The notes beneath the pieces are model-generated. The model did no database searches, was not told the DNA's origin, and was given only the letters and a program-made list of their open reading frames with translations. 64,000 nt of DNA from Psychrobacillus psychrodurans. GTDB taxonomy: Bacteria > Bacillota > Bacilli > Bacillales_A > Planococcaceae. Positions 34,235 through 43,077 of the stretch are shown here, one piece after another. Numbering within the stretch: position 1 is the first letter of the stretch; each line of letters begins with the position of its first letter. The position numbers and the translations under genes were made by a program. Location: assembly GCA_900114885.1 (NCBI GenBank), contig FOUN01000014.1:1-64000 (forward strand). The letters run 5' to 3'.

Positions 34235-35485
34235 ATGAATACAGAGTTTGAAAATTGGAAAAGGAATATTATTATCTTTTTAAGCAGTCAAACGATATCG
34301 CTATTTGGTTCGTCGTTGGTCCAATACGCGATTATGTGGCATGTAACACTTACTACTAAATCTGGAATGATGATGACACTGTTTATATTATGTGGATTCA
34401 TTCCTACCTTTATTTTATCTCCATTTGCTGGAGTTTGGGCAGATCGCTACAATCGAAAGATGCTCATAATTTTATCTGATGGCCTAATTGCTACAGCAAC
34501 TCTCGTAATGGCAATTGTCTTTTTAATGGGATACGATGCTATTTGGCTCCTGTTTGCTATGGCGGCTGTTCGAGCTATAGGAACCGGTATTCAAGGACCA
34601 GCCGTGGGGGCTATTTTGCCACAAATTGTTCCAGAGGATAAACTTACGAAGGTAAGCGGAACTAACGGAAGTATACAGGCGATTATAATGTTTGTGTCGC
34701 CTATGGTGAGTGCAGCATTGCTGACGATGACTACGTTAGAAATAATTTTCTTTGTAGATGTTGTCACTGCAGCTATAGCAATCGCAACTTTGCTCGTGTT
34801 TTTGAAAATTCCAGCACATGCGAAGGCATCTATGCAACAAACGACTAGCTATCTTGCTGATTTTAAAGAAGGTTTATCATATATAAATAACCATGCATTT
34901 TTAAAGAAATTCTTTTTGTTTTTTGCGTTATTTTTCATTCTGATGGCACCAGCTGCATTTTTAACTCCACTACAAGTGACACGTAGCTTTGGGGATGATG
35001 TATGGCGATTAACTGCCATTGAAATTGCCTTTTCTATTGGTATGATGGCAGGGGGAGCTATTATTGCATCTTGGGGTGGCTTTGCCAACAAAGTGCATAC
35101 GATGACACTCGCCAGTGTTGTCATGGGAGTTTGTACGATTGCCTTAGGTGTGATGCCGATCTTTTGGGCTTACTTACTTTTCATGGGGCTATTCGGAGTA
35201 TCCATGCCAGTGTTCAATACACCAACTACAGTACTAATTCAGGAACGTGTTGAAGGTGATTACCTTGGGAGAATATTTGGTGTGTTTGGGATGATAGCTA
35301 CTTCTATGATGCCGATTGGGATGCTCATCTTCGGACCCATGGCAGATATCGTGAGAGTAGAATGGATATTACTAGGCACAGGAATACTTATGTTGATACT
35401 GGGACTGTTATTAGGGAGAAATAAAGTACTATTAAAGGCAGGAGAACCTGTTGTGGTCCAAGAGTCAGTCGATTTAAATAATTAA
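34235..35485 (+). CDS. MFS efflux pump, Mef-like group, under leader-peptide attenuation
   Basis: A 416-aa, 12-helix major facilitator with GVWADRYNRKMLII in the first cytosolic loop and PAVGAILPQIVPEDKLTKVSGTNGSIQA, the layout of the MFS_3 group that includes macrolide pumps Mef(A/E). ATG at 34235 is preferred over GTG 34226, which is too near AAAAGG. The upstream ErmD-like leader and attenuator strongly suggest that ribosome-targeting macrolide- or ketolide-type drugs induce it. The sequence differs clearly from Mef(A), so substrate range is inferred from regulation. Confidence 0.88.
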   Translation: MNTEFENWKRNIIIFLSSQTISLFGSSLVQYAIMWHVTLTTKSGMMMTLFILCGFIPTFILSPFAGVWADRYNRKMLIILSDGLIATATLVMAIVFLMGYDAIWLLFAMAAVRAIGTGIQGPAVGAILPQIVPEDKLTKVSGTNGSIQAIIMFVSPMVSAALLTMTTLEIIFFVDVVTAAIAIATLLVFLKIPAHAKASMQQTTSYLADFKEGLSYINNHAFLKKFFLFFALFFILMAPAAFLTPLQVTRSFGDDVWRLTAIEIAFSIGMMAGGAIIASWGGFANKVHTMTLASVVMGVCTIALGVMPIFWAYLLFMGLFGVSMPVFNTPTTVLIQERVEGDYLGRIFGVFGMIATSMMPIGMLIFGPMADIVRVEWILLGTGILMLILGLLLGRNKVLLKAGEPVVVQESVDLNN

Positions 35486-35492
35486 AAATTAT

Positions 35493-35533
35493 AAACACCT
35501 TGAGACGGTTAGTAAATCTTTTCAAGGTGTTTT
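35493..35533. terminator. Terminator between the MFS pump and the Crp-type regulator
   Basis: AAACACCTTGA and TTCAAGGTGTTT stem between convergent genes. Confidence 0.75.
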
Positions 35534-35544
35534 AATGATGGATA

Positions 35545-36210
35545 TTATTTAATTTCGTCGGCTAATGCTTGAAGCTTTTCTTTACTTTTTATTTTGTAGC
35601 CCATTTTTGTTTTTTCTATAATTCCTGCGTCGGCTAATTGGGCGAATGTATGAAGTAAATGGCGGTATGATACACCAAAATAATCGCTAATTTCCGTATG
35701 CTTTTCCTTATAGATGTCGTGGTGTGAGGACAAAAGTATAAATTCTGCTAGTTTGTTTTCAAGTGGATATGCTTGATGTTTAGTATATTTGGCAGAGTGT
35801 ACCGTTGATTTATTGCTCAAAAATATACATAAATACTTTAGGAAGTGTGCATCTGCTAATAACTTTTCTTTACATTTTTCTATAGCAATACCAATACAAA
35901 TGGACCTTGAGCTAGTTTGAATGCTTTTGGAATATTTTTCTTCATTTAACAGTTCAATTTCTCCCATAAATATAGGTGGAGTTAAAAAGTTTATCAACGA
36001 GACCTTTCCGTTTTTGTGGGTTACATAGAGTTTTGCTTTGCCTTCCACCATATAAAAGAGATATTCAGGTTCTGCTCCTTCTTGAATGATAAAATCACCT
36101 TTATCGAATTCAAAAACTTCTATGTAGGGAGAAATATCAAAGGAGAAAAATGATTGAATGGTATTGTGTTCAATATAATATAATTGCTGTTGTCCTTCTA
36201 TTCTTTTCAA
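35545..36210 (-). CDS. Crp/Fnr-family regulator (YeiL-like)
   Basis: A 221-aa protein with a cyclic-nucleotide-binding-like beta-barrel (FDKGDFIIQEGAEPEYLFYMVEGKAKLYV) and a C-terminal helix-turn-helix (TEISDYFGVSYRHLLHTFAQLADAGII). The TTG start at 36210 lies behind AAAGGAGGATG; the ATG within that site runs at once into a stop. The cAMP-contact residues of Crp are not evident and no Fnr-type cysteine cluster is seen. It is divergent from an MFS permease that it probably controls. Confidence 0.88.
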   Translation of the reverse strand: MKRIEGQQQLYYIEHNTIQSFFSFDISPYIEVFEFDKGDFIIQEGAEPEYLFYMVEGKAKLYVTHKNGKVSLINFLTPPIFMGEIELLNEEKYSKSIQTSSRSICIGIAIEKCKEKLLADAHFLKYLCIFLSNKSTVHSAKYTKHQAYPLENKLAEFILLSSHHDIYKEKHTEISDYFGVSYRHLLHTFAQLADAGIIEKTKMGYKIKSKEKLQALADEIK

Positions 36211-36308
36211 AATTACTCATCCTCCTTTGATAAATAATATGAGATATCTCCTATTATTATAATTTGACTCATGCTATCATTCAATCTAGCAATTGGAGGG
36301 ATCAGAAG

Positions 36309-37463
36309 ATGATAAATAATCAACGATGGCTTTCACAGAGCTTCTTTGTCTTCTTTTTTACATGGGGAATCTTTTTACCATACTGGACTGGCTGGTTAGT
36401 GCAAGCTAAGAATTTAACTGTAGCTGATGCAAGTATGATTATGGCATTTGGATTAGTAGCACGTGCGGTAGCGACAATGTTTGTATTTCCACTTATGTCA
36501 AAATATATGAGCAATAAAAAAATAATTATTACTTTTACTATGTTAGCCTTATGTGCAGCTGTTTTCTATATACCAGCTACTTCTAGAGTTTCTTTATTAC
36601 TAATCACGATATTATTTAGTTTAGTGTATCCGACATTGATGCCAGCAATCGAAAGTGGAGCTTCATCACTTGTCCAACAAGGAAAGGTACATTACGGTAA
36701 AAGTCGTTCTTATGGATCGATTGGGTTTGTTATTGCGGTTCTTATAATAAGTATGTTAACGGGCTTTTGGGGAGAGCAGGCGATTCTATGGAGTATGATT
36801 ATAGGCTTAATATTACTATTGATCAAACAGTTCATGCCGACTCCAGGACCATTGCTTACAAAGCCCTCTATAGAAGATAGAAGGCAAAAACTATCTATGA
36901 AGGAATTGTGGAAAGTAAAAACATTTCCGGTTGTTCTCATTGTAGTATTTTTACTTCAAGGTGCGCACGCGGCTTACTATAATTATGGATATATATATTT
37001 GCAGGAGTTAGATGTTAATGCTTTCTATATTGGTATGATTATTAATATAGCAGTTATTTTTGAGATTTTGTATTTCATGAAGGCAGATAACTTTTTGACT
37101 AAATGGCGTCCATCCTCCTTATTTTTATTGGCGGGAGCTGGGTCTACACTTCGTTGGGTATTAATCTTTTTATTTCCTAATGTAGGTATATTTATTATTT
37201 CACAAGCGTTGCATGCCTTGTCTTTCGGGATGGCTCATATTGCTTTTATTCGTTATTTAACGATTTCTTTGCCAAAAGAGCAAATTCCAAATGCACAGGG
37301 TATATATTCGGGATTGGCATTAAGCTTAAGCACAGCAATATTAACTTTTGTTGGGGGCTATCTATATGAAATTCAGCCAGGATTAGCTTTTCTTGGGATG
37401 ATTATTTGTACTGTTCCAGCAATTATTCTTATACTAATATCACGTAAAAATTTAAGATATTAA
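36309..37463 (+). CDS. MFS permease of the HcaT/nucleoside-symporter-like group
   Basis: A 384-aa 12-helix transporter. YGKSRSYGSIGFVIAVLI and LSFGMAHIAFIRYLT match the MFS_1-like group of 3-phenylpropionate (HcaT) and nucleoside:H+ symporters. ATG at 36309 follows GGAGGG. The Crp-type gene is divergent, with a 98-bp shared control region. Probably an importer; substrate unknown. Confidence 0.85.
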   Translation: MINNQRWLSQSFFVFFFTWGIFLPYWTGWLVQAKNLTVADASMIMAFGLVARAVATMFVFPLMSKYMSNKKIIITFTMLALCAAVFYIPATSRVSLLLITILFSLVYPTLMPAIESGASSLVQQGKVHYGKSRSYGSIGFVIAVLIISMLTGFWGEQAILWSMIIGLILLLIKQFMPTPGPLLTKPSIEDRRQKLSMKELWKVKTFPVVLIVVFLLQGAHAAYYNYGYIYLQELDVNAFYIGMIINIAVIFEILYFMKADNFLTKWRPSSLFLLAGAGSTLRWVLIFLFPNVGIFIISQALHALSFGMAHIAFIRYLTISLPKEQIPNAQGIYSGLALSLSTAILTFVGGYLYEIQPGLAFLGMIICTVPAIILILISRKNLRY

Positions 37464-37560
37464 GCGTAATGAATTGTGAAAAGTTCGTGACAATCATGGA
37501 ATAATTATTCGCTTCGAATTCAAAATAATTGAAAGTAGCATAATATATCTGTTATCATAA

Positions 37561-37581
37561 CCAATGTAATAACAACATTGG
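37561..37581 (+). promoter_or_regulatory. Inverted repeat CCAATGT-N7-ACATTGG abutting the azoreductase ribosome site
   Basis: The 7-bp arms flank AATAACA and the right arm runs into GGAGG. It could be a repressor operator or a translational hairpin. Confidence 0.5.
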
Positions 37582-37592
37582 AGGAATTAATC

Positions 37593-38225
37593 GTGAATAT
37601 TTTAGTAGTTAAAGCAAATAACCGTCCTTCTGCAGAAGGTATTTCTAGCAGAATGTATGATACATTTATGGGAAATTTAGAAGGTGCAAACGTAACAACT
37701 TATGATGTGTTTGCAGAAGACATGCCTTTTATCGGACAAGATCTTTTTAATGCATTTGGTAAATTATCAGAGGGTTTAGAGTTAACAGATTTAGAAGCTC
37801 GTTTAATCGCTGCTAAACAAAAAGCAATGGACGCGGTAACTGCTGCTGACGTAGTAGTATTTGCATTCCCGTTATGGAATTTAACAATTCCAGCACCGTT
37901 GCAAGTGTTTATCGACTATATTTATCAAGCTGGCTTCTCTTTCAAATATGACGAGAATGGTCAAGCAGTTCAATTATTGACTGACAAAAAAGCAGTTATC
38001 TTAAATGCTCGTGGCGGTATTTATTCTTCACCAGAAGCAGCACCAATGGAAATGGCGGTAAACTACATGAAAAATGTATTAGGTGGCGTTTTTGGTATGC
38101 AAATCGTGGATGAAGTAGTAATCGAAGGGCATAATGCTATGCCCGCACAAGCAGATGCAATCGTAGCAGAAGGCTTAGAAAAAGTTAAAGCCGCTGCTGC
38201 CAAACTATCTAAACAACTAGTATAA
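37593..38225 (+). CDS. azoR: FMN-dependent NADH-azoreductase
   Basis: A 210-aa flavodoxin-fold protein: NILVVKANNRPSAEGISSRM forms the phosphate-binding loop region, FAFPLWNLTIPAPLQVFIDYI is the hallmark of AzoR/AcpD, and NARGGIYS the second flavin loop. The GTG start at 37593 follows GGAGGAATTAATC. It reduces azo bonds and quinones with NADH. A strong terminator follows. The hairpin just ahead of the ribosome site suggests quinone-responsive control. Confidence 0.92.
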   Translation: MNILVVKANNRPSAEGISSRMYDTFMGNLEGANVTTYDVFAEDMPFIGQDLFNAFGKLSEGLELTDLEARLIAAKQKAMDAVTAADVVVFAFPLWNLTIPAPLQVFIDYIYQAGFSFKYDENGQAVQLLTDKKAVILNARGGIYSSPEAAPMEMAVNYMKNVLGGVFGMQIVDEVVIEGHNAMPAQADAIVAEGLEKVKAAAAKLSKQLV

Positions 38226-38237
38226 CTATTATTAATA

Positions 38238-38281
38238 GACGTTCATGGAGTCTTTTACGAGACTTTATGAACGTTTTTTTT
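38238..38281 (+). terminator. Terminator after azoR
   Basis: AGACGTTCAT...AGTCT / AGACT...ATGAACGTTTTTTTT: a long two-part stem and eight T. Confidence 0.85.
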
Positions 38282-38377
38282 TTGCCCTAAGAATCTAGCT
38301 ACTCTATGTTACGTTTATATTATTTGAATCAAGGGAATCACTTTGTTAAACAATACATAAAGGAGAGGTTAGTTTTT

Positions 38378-39985
38378 ATGGGAAAAACAGTTGCTGAAGT
38401 AATATTGGATCAGTTGTCTTACTATGGAGTTAAGCGTATTTATGGTGTCACGGGAGATACAATCATTGGATTATTAGATGCATTAGCTAAGCAGGATAAG
38501 ATTCAATTTATTGCAGTGAAACATGAATCAGTTGCAGCCTTTATGGCTTCTGCAGAGGCAAAGCTGACAGGAAAGCTTGCTGTTTGTACATCAACAATGG
38601 GACCGGGAGCAACAAACCTTCTTAATGGCTTAGGGGATGCCTATGCAGATAAGGCCCCAGTACTAGCGTTAACAGGTCAAGCGCCTTTAAATAAAATTGG
38701 AACCGACTTCCAACAATATGTAGATCAGCAAGAACTCTTCAAACCATTTGCTACTTATTCGGCTAATTTAGCAAGTGAAGATGCAATTGTAGAATTACTA
38801 CAAAAAGCTACTCAAATTTCTTTGCAACAACGAGCGGTTACTCATTTGTCTATACCTAAGGATTTATTTGAAAAAGAAACGCAGGTGGAGGCTCGACCAC
38901 TTCCAAAAGTAATTGAGGGAGCAGAGACATTCCAAAGTGAGGATTTGACAGAAGTGGCATCCCTGATGAAAACGGCAAAGTCCCCAATGATTTTAGCTGG
39001 CGCAGGTGCTTGGAAAGCCAATGAGGCAGTAATTAGCTTATCCAAGTTATGGGGAGCAGGCATTATTACAAGCTTCGGTGGGAAAGGACTTTTTGAGGAA
39101 ACAACTCCGTATCTTCTCCAAGGAATTGGTGAAGGAGGAAATCCTCATGCCTCAGAAGCTTTTAAAGAGGCAGATGTTGTACTTCTTGCAGGTGTCTCCT
39201 GGTGGCCAGAAGGCTATGTTCCAGAGAAAGCTAGGATTATTCAGATTGATACACATATAGAAAGTGCTTCAAGTGGTATTCCTGTAGAAATAGCTATTAA
39301 AGGTAAAACAGAGCAAGTTATTCCACTTCTTCAAAAAGCTATTACTGGATATGAACCGAATACCGAATGGCTTAATCGTATCGAACAAATAAAAACAAAA
39401 TGGGCAAATGAAAACGAACAAGAAGGGGAAATCACCGACTATCCTCTACATCCTTCGCGTATTGTTCGAGCTATAGAGCGGTCAGTTGCAGAAGACGCCA
39501 TACTAACAATAGACACTGGAGATGTGACAGTCTGGATGAATCGTAATTTCCGCCAAAGCAAGCAAACTATCCTGTTTTCTGGTTATTGGCGTTCAATGGG
39601 CTTTGGATTACCTGCAGCAATCGCAGCGAAAATGGAGAAGCCAGATAAACAGGTCGTTGCTATCGTAGGAGACGGTGGTCTCGAAATGACACTTGCAGAC
39701 TTGTTAACGGCGACGCGTTACAACTTAGATATTACAGTTATTGTGTTTAATAATGGTGCTTTGCAGATGGAAAGCGATAAAATACAAGCAGCAGGATTAA
39801 AGGAAGAAGGGACCGACCTAACGAATCCTGACTTTGTAAAAGTAGCAGAAGCTTGCAGTTGGACAGCTTTTGGAGTCAAAGAAGAGGGAGAGTTAGAATC
39901 TGCTATCCAGAACGCAATTAGAACAGCAGGACCAAGTTTAGTGAATGTATTAACTGCGCAAGCATTCTTTCCGGAAACGGAATAA
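38378..39985 (+). CDS. Thiamine-diphosphate enzyme, pyruvate oxidase-like (YdaP-like)
   Basis: A 535-aa ThDP enzyme with the three domains in order: PYR domain with catalytic Glu in AVKHESVAAFMA, central domain (SPMILAGAGAWKANEAV, binding FAD or ADP), and PP domain with the ThDP motif GDGGLEMTLADLLTATRYNLDITVIVFNN. It most resembles pyruvate oxidase YdaP/SpxB, which turns pyruvate into acetyl phosphate or acetate. It is somewhat shorter than YdaP. ATG at 38378 follows AAAGGAGAGG. It stands alone between two terminators. Confidence 0.85.
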   Translation: MGKTVAEVILDQLSYYGVKRIYGVTGDTIIGLLDALAKQDKIQFIAVKHESVAAFMASAEAKLTGKLAVCTSTMGPGATNLLNGLGDAYADKAPVLALTGQAPLNKIGTDFQQYVDQQELFKPFATYSANLASEDAIVELLQKATQISLQQRAVTHLSIPKDLFEKETQVEARPLPKVIEGAETFQSEDLTEVASLMKTAKSPMILAGAGAWKANEAVISLSKLWGAGIITSFGGKGLFEETTPYLLQGIGEGGNPHASEAFKEADVVLLAGVSWWPEGYVPEKARIIQIDTHIESASSGIPVEIAIKGKTEQVIPLLQKAITGYEPNTEWLNRIEQIKTKWANENEQEGEITDYPLHPSRIVRAIERSVAEDAILTIDTGDVTVWMNRNFRQSKQTILFSGYWRSMGFGLPAAIAAKMEKPDKQVVAIVGDGGLEMTLADLLTATRYNLDITVIVFNNGALQMESDKIQAAGLKEEGTDLTNPDFVKVAEACSWTAFGVKEEGELESAIQNAIRTAGPSLVNVLTAQAFFPETE

Positions 39986-40038
39986 AAAGTATTGGATTAG
40001 ATTGATATGCATACAGATTAATAAATATTTTCCATATA

Positions 40039-40082
40039 AAAAGCGATATCTCCATTAAACATTTAATGGAGATATCGCTTTA
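40039..40082. terminator. Strong hairpin terminator after the ThDP enzyme
   Basis: About 20 bp of near-perfect stem around ACAT (AAAGCGATATCTCCATTAA and its complement), then TTTA. Confidence 0.8.
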
Positions 40083-40120
40083 TCCCTCGAGTTACTTTAG
40101 GTTTTCGGGCCACGCGATGC

Positions 40121-40167
40121 GGGTCAGTCGATGTGACACTAAGTCACGAATTTAGACTGACTTACCC
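40121..40167. other. Nested hairpin of unknown role
   Basis: GGTCAGTC (40122-40129) pairs with GACTGAC...ACC (40155-40166), enclosing GTGAC / GTCAC (40133-40147). It lies downstream of the small minus-strand gene at 40233. It is GC-richer than its surroundings and has no T run, so it is not an obvious terminator. Confidence 0.4.
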
Positions 40168-40232
40168 TCTGTAAGGTACGCCTTTAACTGAACCTTTCCA
40201 TTGTATATCGATCGGTACTTCTAATTTTTGAA

Positions 40233-40382
40233 TTAAAACATTGGAAATACATATGAGATTAAGAACCAAAGGACACCAAAGAATATTATTAAGTATGCGG
40301 CATATTTGATGAAAGTGGCACCAACCATTCCAGAATCTGTTCTTTCTTCGCGGCGCACTTCTACGCGTTTCTCTTCTTCCAT
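40233..40382 (-). CDS. Small single-pass membrane protein, 49 aa
   Basis: ATG at 40382 on the minus strand follows AGGAGTG. The product begins with a highly charged stretch (MEEEKRVEVRREERTDSG) and continues with one membrane helix (FIKYAAYLIIFFGVLWFLISYVF), ending MF. The strong ribosome site and typical soluble-then-membrane design make it a real gene despite its size. Small proteins of this design are widespread in Bacillaceae; function unknown. Confidence 0.75.
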   Translation of the reverse strand: MEEEKRVEVRREERTDSGMVGATFIKYAAYLIIFFGVLWFLISYVFPMF

Positions 40383-40538
40383 TTTAGTTCACTCCTGCCG
40401 TTATAGTCTTATAGTTTAGGTACCCATAGGAAGAATATAGTAAACATCTAGACACCTACTAGGGCCAGTAAGTGGTTGAATGGAGGCAAGCAATGCATTA
40501 GAATGGAGATTAATAGTGAATGGAGGAATAATAATATT

Positions 40539-40880
40539 ATGGAAGCTTTACCAAATTGTCCGAAATGTAATTCAGAGTATACATATGAAGATGGAAGTAA
40601 CTTTGTTTGTCCGGAATGTGCACACGAATGGTCGCAACAGTCAGTAGGCGATAGTAATGAGGAACAACAAATTGTAAAAGACTCTAATGGAAATGTCTTA
40701 AATGACGGGGATGCAGTAACGGTTATTAAAGACTTAAAGGTAAAGGGTAGTTCCTCTACATTGAAACAAGGTACGAAGGTAAAAAGTATCCGCTTAGTAG
40801 AAGGAGATCATAACATCGACTGTAAAATTGATGGGTTCGGTGCGATGAAACTAAAATCGGAATTTGTGAAAAAGATATAA
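40539..40880 (+). CDS. PhnA/YjdM-family zinc-ribbon protein
   Basis: A 113-aa protein with an N-terminal zinc ribbon ([25 protein letters not shown], four cysteines) and the PhnA C-terminal domain ([27 protein letters not shown]...[16 protein letters not shown]). ATG at 40539 follows GGAGGAATAATAATATT, a slightly long spacing. Despite the old name, the family is not part of C-P lyase. Exact role unknown. Confidence 0.9.
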   Translation: MEALPNCPKCNSEYTYEDGSNFVCPECAHEWSQQSVGDSNEEQQIVKDSNGNVLNDGDAVTVIKDLKVKGSSSTLKQGTKVKSIRLVEGDHNIDCKIDGFGAMKLKSEFVKKI

Positions 40881-40903
40881 CTAAAGAATTGAGGGTGTAA
40901 TAT

Positions 40904-41209
40904 ATGATTAAAACGACACTTGGACAATTAAGGATTGCCGGCATTTTAGATGGTATTTCCCTAGTAATCCTCCTATTTATAGCGATGCCATTAAAGTATT
41001 GGATGGATATACCAATGGCGGTTACAATAGCTGGCTCAGTACATGGTTTTATCTTTGTGTCGTATGTGCTTGTTATTTTATATGCACAAATTCGATTAAG
41101 ATGGAATATTATTTGGTCTATGTTAGCTTTGGCAGTAGCATTTATTCCTTTTGGAAACTTTTTTTATGACTGGCAATTAAAAAAGATGGAAACGCGGTTC
41201 CAAAACTAA
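40904..41209 (+). CDS. DUF3817 membrane protein (YdzA-like)
   Basis: A 101-aa protein with three hydrophobic segments; LRIAGILDGISLVILLFIAMPLKY and AGSVHGFIFVSYVL are the DUF3817 signature. ATG at 40904 follows GAGGGTG. It lies 23 bp behind the PhnA-like gene and is probably co-transcribed. Confidence 0.85.
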   Translation: MIKTTLGQLRIAGILDGISLVILLFIAMPLKYWMDIPMAVTIAGSVHGFIFVSYVLVILYAQIRLRWNIIWSMLALAVAFIPFGNFFYDWQLKKMETRFQN

Positions 41210-41290
41210 AAATATTCATGTCTGTAAGTCAAGAGATTCTAGTATTTTGAAGAATAAAATCTATCTAATAATCCTGCTGAACTACATTAT

Positions 41291-41428
41291 AGAAGGGTGC
41301 TTTCCACAGGGTAAGCGGTGAGCCTACAAATCACTGTGAAAGTCTTACTACGGAACGAAAGATAAGAGCGCAACTCCGTGTGGCAACGGCTGCGACTTAC
41401 ATCTTGTTGGTCAGCGCTGTACCCTTCT
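41291..41428. other. Candidate multi-branched structured RNA or palindromic repeat
   Basis: AGAAGGGT (41291-41298) and ACCCTTCT (41421-41428) close a 138-nt block. Inside, CTTTCCACAG (41300-41309) pairs with CTGTGAAAG (41334-41342) and ACGGA (41350-41354) with TCCGT (41375-41379). The block is much GC-richer than the surrounding 330-bp gap, which otherwise holds no gene. It could be a small RNA or a dispersed palindromic element. Confidence 0.45.
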
Positions 41429-41539
41429 CATGCCAACTTCAGATAACAAATTGAATAATTAAATGTACTAAGAGAAGTATTTCTTGGCTCATTTTCTACC
41501 TATCTCTTCTACTAAAGAACAAGTTAATTGAATAACACT

Positions 41540-41992
41540 TTAGTTTTTGAACTCCATAAAGTGACTTGAATTTAGATAAAGTTTTCCTTTTGAGAATCCA
41601 ATAGATGAATAAAATTCATCAGCCTGTTCGGAATCAGTGTGAAGCACCAAAATTTTATAATAACCTTTTGCTTCGTCAATTATCCTTTTTAACAATAGAC
41701 TCCCTATACCAATTCTCCTATACTCTTTGCTGACATAAAATCTTCTCAGTCTGCCAATATGTGGTTCATTAGAAAATGGGTCTTTATTTAATCCACCAAT
41801 AGCAACAAGTATATCTTCTTCGTTAAATACACCAAATAAACCTTCTCCAAAATGGTTAAAAGTATTCCTACCATTTTTATAATCTATTATTAATCTTTCT
41901 ACAAAACGAAAGCCTTCACCTTTGCTTTGATTTACTAAACTATCCAAATCAACATTCAATAGATTATATATATGTTTTACCTCATATTTCAT
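41540..41992 (-). CDS. GNAT family N-acetyltransferase
   Basis: A 150-aa protein with GNAT motif A RFYVSKEYRRIGIGSLLLKRIIDEA and a late DEFYSSIGFSKG. ATG at 41992 follows GAGGAA. The next gene upstream on the same strand is another GNAT gene 34 bp away, so both may share a transcript. Confidence 0.85.
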   Translation of the reverse strand: MKYEVKHIYNLLNVDLDSLVNQSKGEGFRFVERLIIDYKNGRNTFNHFGEGLFGVFNEEDILVAIGGLNKDPFSNEPHIGRLRRFYVSKEYRRIGIGSLLLKRIIDEAKGYYKILVLHTDSEQADEFYSSIGFSKGKLYLNSSHFMEFKN

Positions 41993-42026
41993 ATAATTCC
42001 TCACTAATAGCGCAATTCCTGTTCAA

Positions 42027-42659
42027 CTATTTTGTTCTCATGCTTTTTTCTATTATCAGCTGTTTTACTTTTACCCAATCATCATCGGTAATTGAGTATA
42101 TAACTGCATTTCTAATATATCCGTTTTCAAGAATTCTTTCTTTCCTTAAGATACCTTCTTTAGTAGCTCCTAAGCGTTTGATAGCTTTTTGAGAACGGAT
42201 ATTTCTCTCATCTGTCTTAAATTGTACTCTTATCATCTTTAATTCCTCGAAACAATATTTGAGTAGTAGGTACTTACACTCCAAATTGACAAAAGTCCCT
42301 AAAAAGTTACCTGCATACCAAGTTGCTCCTATTTCACATGACTTCTGACTTAGGTTGATATCATAAATACTTGTACTTCCTATAATTTCATTTGTTTCTT
42401 TTAAAACAACCACAAACGGTAATGCTGTCATTTGATTGCGAAGTAGAATTTTTTTTGACACATGTTTTTCCATTTCAGTTTCCGAATTAATTGCACCAAA
42501 CATATAAGTCCAAACTTCAGGGTAGCTAATAGAAAATAAATATTTTGCATTCTCTTGTTGTAAAGGCCTGAGTATGATGCTTTCACTCTCTAAGACAGGT
42601 GGTTCAGCAAACAATAACTGACTCAAATAGGTTCCCTCCTTCATAGAACATAATTTCAC
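42027..42659 (-). CDS. RimJ/RimL-type GNAT acetyltransferase
   Basis: Up to 210 aa; GNAT_3-type motifs ESIILRPLQQENAKYLFSI, GATWYAGNFLGTFVNLECKYLLL and QFKTDERNIRSQKAIKRLGATKEGILR. Two starts compete: GTG at 42659 behind AAAGGAG, and TTG at 42626 behind the stronger AAGGAGGG, which would give a protein starting MSQLLFAEPP as many relatives do. The CoA loop is less canonical (NFLGTFVN) than usual (RGxGxG/A), so activity may be altered. Confidence 0.8.
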   Translation of the reverse strand: MKLCSMKEGTYLSQLLFAEPPVLESESIILRPLQQENAKYLFSISYPEVWTYMFGAINSETEMEKHVSKKILLRNQMTALPFVVVLKETNEIIGSTSIYDINLSQKSCEIGATWYAGNFLGTFVNLECKYLLLKYCFEELKMIRVQFKTDERNIRSQKAIKRLGATKEGILRKERILENGYIRNAVIYSITDDDWVKVKQLIIEKSMRTK

Positions 42660-43077
42660 TAAAATAGTCTCCTTTATACTTTTATTTCAACAAATGTTAT
42701 AACGATTCCTTCTTCAAAAAGGCACCTTATTTCATGAATCGTGTAAAAGTAAGTGAAACACGGTTATAACAATAATATGATTAAAATATCAATTAGGATT
42801 TTGAACTGCTGCTAGTTTTTATTGTGTTACAAAACTACGTTAAATTTTTCAATTAATATGCTAGATAGTTAGTTGTATTGATCATCGGATTATTTGTATA
42901 TTGTTGAGGCAAAAGTTCATGGAGTTCATGCAATATGTCCAGATGATCATGTACTACTGAAAAGAGTTAGACTAACTAAAATTTTGGGTAAGTAAAAAAG
43001 CCCCATTAAAATAGAGCTCTCTCTTCTCATCACACTTATTAAGGAGTTAAAAACTTAAACAGCTAAATAAATGGAAG
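42660..43077. other. Gap with a start-less coding remnant
   Basis: This 418-bp gap has no complete gene. From 42882 to a TAA at 42993-42995 one frame reads SSDYLYIVEAKVHGVHAICP and on to KILGK without any start codon. It looks like the tail of a lost protein. Nothing else could be supported. Confidence 0.3.
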
